A stretch of DNA of 64,000 nucleotides, taken from the NCBI RefSeq assembly GCF_030216305.1, contig NZ_JASOKT010000003.1, positions 1 to 64,000 of the forward strand, read 5' to 3'. Source of the DNA: Actinotignum timonense. GTDB lineage: Bacteria; Actinomycetota; Actinomycetes; Actinomycetales; Actinomycetaceae. Below, piece after piece: positions 58,639-64,000 of this stretch; positions within the stretch are counted from its first letter, which is position 1; the number at the start of each line of letters is the position of its first letter. The notes beneath the pieces are model-generated. The model searched no databases, was not told where the DNA came from, and saw nothing but the letters and a program-made list of their open reading frames with translations. The translations under genes and the position numbers were made by a program.

Positions 58639-59307
58639 CTACACTACTTGACCGAAGAGTGCTCCGATGCCGAAGGTGAGGGCGAGGCCGAGGGTGCCGC
58701 CCACGGCGGTGCGGATGGTGGGGCGCAGCGGTGGGACTTGGCCGATCCAGGCGGCGATCCAGCCGGTGAGCGCCAGCGCAGCCACGGTGACCACGAAGCA
58801 AATCGGGGCGATGGCGCCGAGTGGGGCGAGCAAGCTGGCGGCGAAGGGAACCGCGCCACCGGCGAGGAAGGAAAAGAAGGAGGAGAAGGCTGCACCGAAG
58901 GGGGAGACGACGTCGTTTTCTGTGGCAGGTTCACCCACCCCGACACTCCGGCATGCCACATCCGCACGGCGTGCCACATCTACGCGCCGCCGCAGCGCGT
59001 CGAGTTCGGCATCGCGCTGGGAGGAGACGGAAATGTATTCACCCAGGGCCATAGATACCGCTCCGCCGATGAGGGCAGCGAGCCCGGCCAGTAAAATCGC
59101 GGTACTTGAGGCCCGCGCACCACCCATCGCGATGACCACTGCAGCCACGGAGACGATACCGTCATTCGCGCCGAGCACCCCGGCCCGCAGCCGATTCATG
59201 GCCTCAGCTCCCAGCACTCCCGGGATACCGGGAGCGGTATCGCTGGCATCTGCGCGACACGTGTCGCCATGCTTCAATTCACATGCTTCAATAGCACACT
59301 TCCCCAT
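58639..59307 (-). CDS. VIT1/CCC1-family metal transporter lacking the usual metal-binding helices
   Basis: 222 residues. Five membrane helices of the vacuolar iron transporter family: RLRAGVLGANDGIVSVAAVVIAM, a GGAVSMALGEYISVSSQRDAE end of helix 2, then helices 3-5. The cytoplasmic Glu-rich domain of about 60-90 residues that binds Fe/Mn in relatives is reduced to about 25 residues (RRRVDVARRADVACRSVGVGEP). The N-terminus has an added Cys-rich segment (MGKCAIEACELKHGDTCRAD). It would move Fe2+ or Mn2+ out of the cytoplasm. GGAGGG precedes the ATG. Confidence 0.88.
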   Translation of the reverse strand: MGKCAIEACELKHGDTCRADASDTAPGIPGVLGAEAMNRLRAGVLGANDGIVSVAAVVIAMGGARASSTAILLAGLAALIGGAVSMALGEYISVSSQRDAELDALRRRVDVARRADVACRSVGVGEPATENDVVSPFGAAFSSFFSFLAGGAVPFAASLLAPLGAIAPICFVVTVAALALTGWIAAWIGQVPPLRPTIRTAVGGTLGLALTFGIGALFGQVV

Positions 59308-59371
59308 AACAATTCCCTCCGCTTGTTTTACCGTTATAGCCATTGTTATGCGGGAATTGTGGAAAAGATAG

Positions 59372-59390
59372 GAAGGTCAGGCTACGCTCA
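59372..59390 (+). promoter_or_regulatory. Weak DtxR/IdeR-like box
   Basis: GAAGGTCAGGCTACGCTCA agrees with the iron-box consensus TTAGGTTAGGCTAACCTAA at 13 of 19 positions. It lies between the divergent metal-transporter and oxidoreductase genes and just upstream of a TATAAT. Confidence 0.35.
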
Positions 59391-59396
59391 CTTAGA

Positions 59397-59402
59397 TATA
59401 AT
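59397..59402 (+). promoter_or_regulatory. Perfect -10 box
   Basis: TATAAT in a local AT-rich stretch, in the right orientation for the leader at 59409-59504. No good -35 is seen at 16-18 bases, where the iron-box-like sequence lies. Confidence 0.45.
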
Positions 59403-59462
59403 GTGTTTTATTTTCGAGCGGTCTGGGGTGGGCGCCGCTGCCGGAATACGGCGTGGTGCGCT

Positions 59463-59503
59463 GCCCGCGGGAATACTTCGCCGCGGGCTTTCCGTTCTTT
59501 CTT
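59463..59503 (+). terminator. Terminator-like hairpin directly before the oxidoreductase start
   Basis: GCCCGCGG (59463-59470) and CCGCGGGC (59481-59488) flank a 10-base loop; TTTCCGTTCTTTCTT follows and runs to one base before the ATG at 59505. It could end a short RNA begun at 59409 or attenuate the gene. Confidence 0.6.
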
Positions 59504-59504
59504 C

Positions 59505-60158
59505 ATGAACACCACTGCGCAGAACGACCGCGACCTGATCGGCCTGCTGGGCGCGGGCAAGCTTGGCACCGCTATCGGACGCTTGGCCGCGGAGGCGAGT
59601 TTCCCGTTGGCGGTGAGCGTGCGCCCGGGTAATCCGCTCTACGATCTCACGTTGCCGACCTTGCTGCCGACCGCTCGCCTGGTTCCGTTCGAGGAGCTTG
59701 CCCGCACCGCGGATATTCTTATTCTGGCGCTGCCGCAGCCTGCGCTCGCTTCGATTGATTTGAGCGGGGTGCGCGGCATTGTTGTTGATGCCACGAATGC
59801 TTGGAAGGCTACCGATGGAGCCTCAGATACCAGCACCACGCCCACCCAAAACACCACCGCCGCGCTGCAAGCGCGTTATCCGGAGCTGGCTATTATCAAG
59901 AGTCTCAATCATGCGGGGTATACGGAGTTGAGCGCGGAGGCCCGCCCGCATGGAGCGCCGGGGCGGCGCACGGTAGCCGTTGCGGGGGACGACGCCGCCG
60001 CACGTTCCCGAGTGGCTGCTTTTATTGATGCGATTGGTTTTGATCCGGTGGAGCTTAGCTCCGAGCACGCTGCGCTACTGGAACCGGGTGGCGTGGCTTT
60101 CGGGCAACGCCTGGAGCTGGCCGATTGGCCAGCAAATATCGTGGCAACCCGCCACTAG
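59505..60158 (+). CDS. NAD(P)-binding oxidoreductase, F420 reductase-like
   Basis: 217 residues. An N-terminal Rossmann motif GLLGAGKLGTAIGRLA (residues 13-28), then ADILILALPQPAL and SLNHAGYTEL, as in the NADP oxidoreductase/F420-dependent family. Only the N-terminal nucleotide-binding domain type is clear; cofactor and substrate are uncertain. The ATG has no ribosome site; a terminator-like hairpin occupies the position. A GACGACGCCGCCGC motif copy encodes GDDAAA. Confidence 0.8.
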   Translation: MNTTAQNDRDLIGLLGAGKLGTAIGRLAAEASFPLAVSVRPGNPLYDLTLPTLLPTARLVPFEELARTADILILALPQPALASIDLSGVRGIVVDATNAWKATDGASDTSTTPTQNTTAALQARYPELAIIKSLNHAGYTELSAEARPHGAPGRRTVAVAGDDAAARSRVAAFIDAIGFDPVELSSEHAALLEPGGVAFGQRLELADWPANIVATRH

Positions 60159-60226
60159 ATCTACCCCGAAACCCGCCGCCACGGATACGACCGAACTCCT
60201 CCGGCGAATCCTGGAACTCAGCGCGC

Positions 60227-61447
60227 CTAGGGGCGCACACCCACGTCGACAAGGGGCGGGGTGCCGGTAGCTGCGCCGTCGTACACAAGGTAGTAGGTGT
60301 AGTTCGCTAAGCCATTCTCAACGGCCGGGTTGTCCGCGGAAAAGACGCACAGGATATCGGTGGGGCGCGGTTCGATATTGCCTTCGCCGGGCACCTGTGC
60401 GTCAAAGCGGTCGGTTTCTCTTAGGTACCCGCCGGTATCTTTCACGCGCCCGCCGCTCACGGTGGTGCTCAGCGGTTCGCGCGCATTGCATCCGCGGAAA
60501 ACGGGGTGTGCTGCGGCGGAAGCGGTGCGCTGTTCTTCATCCGTGAGGCGTGGATCGCCGGTGAGTTCGGGGAGCAGATCTTCCCATTCCGAGCCTGCCG
60601 CGGCGAGGACTTGCCGGTCAGCCTGCGCACGCTCTTCGGTGGGTGCGGTCACGGAATGCCCGCCGTCGAACTGGAAGGAAACCTCCCCGGTTTGCACGAA
60701 TTCGGAACCGTTCCACACGAAATTCACGGTGGTGGAATGCGGCGGATACGCGCGTTCCATTGCCCGCGTTACGCCGCCGACCGGCGTATAGGAGGTGTAC
60801 GTGATGCGCGCCTGGCCGGCCTCAAATTCCATGGAACTCACGTTGAAAGACCACAGGCCGTCGTCATCTTGGGCGATGCGGGTGCCGCGAATTTTTTCGC
60901 CATCATCGTGGGTGCGGTTCCCGATGGCGGAAACGAGCCTGAGGTTCGCGTCGTAAATCCCGATGGTACCGATGGCCGGGTCCCCCACCCCGCAGGACAT
61001 CGCGACCGCGCGATATTCCACACCTTCGAGCACGAGCGGCTCGGTGAGGTGAATGGTTCCCGGCTGCATCCCCGTTTCGCGATCCGGAAGAATCTTCCCG
61101 TGCGCCACGGTTACGGGCGCGGGCGGGTTGCGTTTGCTGTAACACACATCCGGAAGTATGTACGTGCCGTTGCGCATTTCTTTATCCGTGGGGCCGGGCG
61201 CCGGCGCGGGGCTAGTTTCCGCCGCGATAGTGGGCGACGACGCCGCACCTGCCGCTCTGCCCGCCTCAGCCGATACCGTTGCGGTAGCCGCGGGGCCAGC
61301 CGCTGGGGTTGAGGAAGTTCGCCCGTTGAACCACCACCAGAGCCCACCAGCCACGCCAAGTACAAGCACCAGAAATGCCGCAATCAGGGACGTGCGGGTG
61401 GCACGGCTGCGGGGTTCTTGCCGAGTTAGGGCTCCATTGTCGCTCAT
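60227..61447 (-). CDS. Membrane-anchored extracellular protein, paralogue of the lipoprotein at 24060-25247
   Basis: 406 residues. A short basic N-terminus, one membrane helix (SLIAAFLVLVLGVAGGLWWWF, about 20-40), an Ala/Thr/Pro linker, and an extracytoplasmic beta-rich domain. STTVNFVWNGSEFVQ and PTDILCVFSADN match segments of the other protein in the same order. No catalytic pattern is visible. It ends with a VYDGAATG stretch encoded by a GTACGACGGCGCAGC motif copy. Confidence 0.75.
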   Translation of the reverse strand: MSDNGALTRQEPRSRATRTSLIAAFLVLVLGVAGGLWWWFNGRTSSTPAAGPAATATVSAEAGRAAGAASSPTIAAETSPAPAPGPTDKEMRNGTYILPDVCYSKRNPPAPVTVAHGKILPDRETGMQPGTIHLTEPLVLEGVEYRAVAMSCGVGDPAIGTIGIYDANLRLVSAIGNRTHDDGEKIRGTRIAQDDDGLWSFNVSSMEFEAGQARITYTSYTPVGGVTRAMERAYPPHSTTVNFVWNGSEFVQTGEVSFQFDGGHSVTAPTEERAQADRQVLAAAGSEWEDLLPELTGDPRLTDEEQRTASAAAHPVFRGCNAREPLSTTVSGGRVKDTGGYLRETDRFDAQVPGEGNIEPRPTDILCVFSADNPAVENGLANYTYYLVYDGAATGTPPLVDVGVRP

Positions 61448-61494
61448 GCCATCAGTTTACCGGGCGGCTACGACACGATTTTTGGCCGCGACGA

Positions 61495-61505
61495 GTGGTC
61501 ACCAC
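61495..61505. promoter_or_regulatory. Possible LacI-type operator
   Basis: GTGGTCACCAC is a perfect odd palindrome about 110 bases before the lacI-family start. It may be an autoregulatory site; evidence is only its symmetry. Confidence 0.3.
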
Positions 61506-61613
61506 CAAAGTCACTCAGTGGAAAATTCGAAGGGGTCTTTTTTAACCACACCTCATAAGCGCAAAGTAGCTTAGGATGATGGAAGTAACCGTCTGAAAAT
61601 CCCAGGAGAATTC

Positions 61614-62624
61614 GTGAAACGTCCCCCCAGTATCCGCGAAGTTGCGCAGCTGGCAGGCGTTTCCTTGGGAACGGCATCTAATGTCCTCAATCATCCCGAA
61701 AGAGTGTCCACCGCTACCCGGAAGAAGGTGGAAGCAGCGATTGATGAATTGGGATTTATCCCTTCGGAAGCCGGACGACGTTTGCGCCGAGTGGATTCTA
61801 AACTTGTGGGAGTTATTGTTTTCGACGTTGCCAATCCGTTCTTCTCGGAAGCAGCAAGCGCGATCGAAGCTTATCTAGCCCAGTTTTCTTGTTTCCCCGT
61901 CATTGGTTCAACTGGCGGGGATCCTACACGGGAAGCGGATCTTCTTCGATTACTCCTCGGGCAAGAGGTGCGCGGCATTATTCTCACACCCTCATCTGGA
62001 GCAGCGGAGAGTCTCAAACTCCTGTCCTCACGGCGTATTCCTGTTGTGCTTTTTGATCATCCAGCCTTGGAAGACGGGATGAGCGCGGTGTCAGTTGATG
62101 ACACTCGCGGCGCAGAAATCGCTATCGAGCACCTGCACAGCTTAGGTCATCGACACATCGGATTTATTAATGGATCTGCTCGGGTACGCCAGGCTCAGGC
62201 TCGACGCGTAGGAGTAGAGCGTTCGGCGCGTGCTTCGCATAATGAACTCACCCTCACGGAAGTACACGCCGCTCGCTTCGATGCCGCCAGTGGTGAAAAG
62301 GCTATGCATGAGCTGTTGACATCTCATCCCGAAATAACAGGGGTCTTTTGTGCGAATGATTCCTTAGCCATCGGCGCTATGCGAGCTGCACGCCAACGGA
62401 ATCTAGGTATTCCGCAGGATATATCGATTGTTGGTTTTGACGATATTGATGTGGCGCGAGAACTTATTACACCCCTCACTACAGTCCGCCAGCCGATGAC
62501 AGAACTAGGAACCACAGCGGCGCAATTACTTCTGGAACAGCCGGCACATGCTCAAGATATTGCATTTGTCCCGGAGCTTATTGTTCGCGAATCAACCGCG
62601 CCACCGCGGTCCTGGCGTATATAG
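61614..62624 (+). CDS. LacI-family regulator, probably of rhamnose utilisation
   Basis: 336 residues. N-terminal HTH (SIREVAQLAGVSLGTASNVLNHPERVS), hinge, and periplasmic-binding-protein-like effector domain (SIVGFDDIDVARELITPLTTVRQP). GTG start with AGGAG six bases upstream. It converges on rhaD with only two bases between stops, and the adjacent rhaDB genes suggest its regulon. Codon use is less GC-biased than elsewhere in the window (more A/T third positions), as in the following genes, so this end may be acquired. Confidence 0.9.
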   Translation: MKRPPSIREVAQLAGVSLGTASNVLNHPERVSTATRKKVEAAIDELGFIPSEAGRRLRRVDSKLVGVIVFDVANPFFSEAASAIEAYLAQFSCFPVIGSTGGDPTREADLLRLLLGQEVRGIILTPSSGAAESLKLLSSRRIPVVLFDHPALEDGMSAVSVDDTRGAEIAIEHLHSLGHRHIGFINGSARVRQAQARRVGVERSARASHNELTLTEVHAARFDAASGEKAMHELLTSHPEITGVFCANDSLAIGAMRAARQRNLGIPQDISIVGFDDIDVARELITPLTTVRQPMTELGTTAAQLLLEQPAHAQDIAFVPELIVRESTAPPRSWRI

Positions 62625-62626
62625 CT

Positions 62627-63442
62627 TTAGTACAGCGAGGTTTGTACCCCAAAATCGGCTATAACGGCACGAAGTTCGTCTTCTGTGAGTCCCTCGCCGG
62701 AATTACCCATCGTGCGGTTGCGATATTCATACATGGCACCAGCTTCGGCATATTCCATCTTGTCCACCGCATCGAGAGCACCGGTATCGGAGCGCACCAT
62801 AATGCCGTGCTTAGACCACACGACGATGCGATGATCCTTCAACGCCGCAACGTTATTTTCCTGCAATTCATTCGATCCGGGAACCATAAATTCCAGTACA
62901 GCGACACCATCGGGAAGCTGAACAATCGTTTCGGGTTCCCAGCGCAGAATTGCGTGATTGAAATCCTTCGTGTTCCGCAATTCCTTAATATGAGAGAGCG
63001 CAACCAAATAAGGGGGCTGTGCGTGGATAAGTACCTGGAAAGGAACCTGCCGATCCCGTACCTGGCTTTCGTGTACCGCTAGATGCGAGTTGAATTCGCT
63101 TGTTGGTTTCGTGAACTGTCGCTCGGGATGCGTCCACCACGTCCCGGTTGCCCCTCCTTCGTCGATAACAAAAGCGGATACCGCGGCGAGGGGATTTACT
63201 TCAATTTCCCGCAGTCGCACCCCGGATCCCGTGACAAATACCGTGTGACCTGCCAAACCCCGCACCGACCACGGGAGTGAAACTCCGGCGGTTTTCTCGG
63301 GAAAAACACTATCGAGGGGAAGTTGTTCCCGGGTAGCAACAGAAATATTTCCCGCACCTGCTTCGCATGCTGCGAGATGATCAAGGCGGGCACCCGCTTC
63401 GCCCATCTGAGTGAAAATATCAGAGATTGTTAGAGCGCTCAT
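62627..63442 (-). CDS. rhaD: Rhamnulose-1-phosphate aldolase
   Basis: 271 residues. A class II, zinc-dependent aldolase splitting L-rhamnulose 1-phosphate into dihydroxyacetone phosphate and L-lactaldehyde. GAGNISVAT, FVTGSGVRLREIEVNPLAA, PTSEFNSHLAVH, VLIHAQPPYLVALSH and PGSNELQENN match RhaD along its length. The zinc ligands lie in IHAQ and SKHGIMV. In RhaD of E. coli the first pair is H-x-H; here it is IHAQ, with Gln at the second place. AAAGGAG precedes the ATG. It follows rhaB by 74 bases. Confidence 0.88.
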   Translation of the reverse strand: MSALTISDIFTQMGEAGARLDHLAACEAGAGNISVATREQLPLDSVFPEKTAGVSLPWSVRGLAGHTVFVTGSGVRLREIEVNPLAAVSAFVIDEGGATGTWWTHPERQFTKPTSEFNSHLAVHESQVRDRQVPFQVLIHAQPPYLVALSHIKELRNTKDFNHAILRWEPETIVQLPDGVAVLEFMVPGSNELQENNVAALKDHRIVVWSKHGIMVRSDTGALDAVDKMEYAEAGAMYEYRNRTMGNSGEGLTEDELRAVIADFGVQTSLY

Positions 63443-63516
63443 GCGCTGCTCCTTTCATCAAGAGTTCGCCATGACTGGCAAGGGAAGGGATAGGGGCTTC
63501 TGCGCCCCACAACGAC

Positions 63517-64000
63517 TTAGAGGAAATGATGGGTGAATACCCTCCTTTCCGCCGAGCGCCATTCCTCCACAGAGCTTTCTGGTTCAAAATGAATGAGGTC
63601 GAAAGAAGACCGCACGATGTTACGCAGTTCGGAAAGGTCCTCACCTACATCCCCGTGAGCACGAGCCTGAATAAGAAGGTTTCCGGTTGCCGTTGCCTCC
63701 ACGGGCCCAGCGGTTACCGGACATCCACAAGCATCCGCCGTAAGTTGGCACAATAGCGTATTTTTGATACCTCCCCCCACCATGGTCACCGAAGATATAT
63801 CGACATTCGCGAGGGCCGCGGCTTCCTTTACCGCACGGGCATGGGCAAGAGCCAGAGAATCCACCACGCAACGAGCAATTTCCGCGGGAGTTTCCGGAAC
63901 GGGCTGATCACTAAGCTGAGCCAGCTCTTGAATTCGCTGGCACATATCACCCGGATGGGTAAAAACGGGATGGTTAATATCGATGACGGTACGCAGAGCC
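63517..64000 (-). CDS. rhaB: Rhamnulokinase, C-terminal part (runs off the window)
   Basis: 161 residues of an FGGY-family kinase; the start lies beyond 64000. HPVFTHPGDM, VDSLALAHARAVKE and TMVGGGIKNTLLCQLTADACGCPVTAGP..ATATGN fit the RhaB C-terminal ATP-binding half. It phosphorylates L-rhamnulose before the RhaD step. No rhamnose isomerase is visible in the window; it may lie outside. Confidence 0.88.
   Translation of the reverse strand, partial: ALRTVIDINHPVFTHPGDMCQRIQELAQLSDQPVPETPAEIARCVVDSLALAHARAVKEAAALANVDISSVTMVGGGIKNTLLCQLTADACGCPVTAGPVEATATGNLLIQARAHGDVGEDLSELRNIVRSSFDLIHFEPESSVEEWRSAERRVFTHHFL

Overview
The window is high-GC, densely packed DNA of an actinobacterium. Supporting signs are the fhaA-fhaB-pstP-rodA-pbpA-pknB operon followed by crgA and rhomboid genes, LPXTG wall proteins, a class E sortase, many GTG starts and Ala/Pro-rich linkers. 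The style suggests Actinomycetaceae, but genus is a guess. The signalling operon beside tRNA-Leu often lies near the replication origin in this phylum; no dnaA or origin is visible here. I see no complete insertion sequence, prophage or CRISPR array.

Layout. 0.2-1.2 kb: a lipoprotein and a small HTH protein. 1.3-11.9 kb: an aldaric-acid catabolic locus with glucarate dehydratase, galactarate/talarate dehydratase, a DapA-type aldolase in place of GarL, tartronate semialdehyde reductase, glycerate kinase, a GntP permease, an IclR regulator and a second DapA-type lyase. 12-14.6 kb: L-serine dehydratase and a secreted HNH-type protein that has lost its catalytic His. 15-22.7 kb: three tandem paralogous coiled-coil wall proteins. 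23-25.4 kb: lipoproteins and two orphan antitoxins. 25.9-27.8 kb: luxS and an SAH nucleosidase fused to DNA-binding-like repeats. 27.9-33.8 kb: oligopeptidase B, RNase H, a macrodomain protein, a DsbA-like protein and a permease relic. 33.9-37.7 kb: a heterodimeric ABC exporter with complementary degenerate ATP sites. 38-38.8 kb: a decayed antitoxin, a hairpin-rich spacer and tRNA-Leu. 39.1-47.1 kb: the Ser/Thr phosphorylation and cell-wall elongation operon. 47.5-55.2 kb: class E sortase, CrgA, phosphofructokinase, a secreted CAP/FG-GAP protein, rhomboid protease and an AlbA_2-type regulator. 55.6-61.4 kb: cyclophilin, a helical membrane protein, a flavin monooxygenase, a VIT-type metal transporter and a Rossmann oxidoreductase. 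61.6-64 kb: LacI regulator, rhaD and a partial rhaB.

The most unusual content is DNA-level repetition. A 13-15 bp motif, WACGACG(A/G)CGC(C/A)GC and close variants, recurs more than 30 times in both orientations. It sits in intergenic DNA and, in all three reading frames, inside genes. Two inverted pairs form hairpins just behind stop codons, much as DNA uptake sequences do in Neisseria. A separate family of about 100 bp has five diverged copies with a stem that appears to covary. Period-locked arrays of 9, 10, 14, 30 and 41 bp lie beside fhaA, luxS, an aldolase gene, pknB and iclR, and twin AACACTCA arrays lie upstream of the AlbA_2 gene. All positions and repeats were read by eye; no database or folding program was used.
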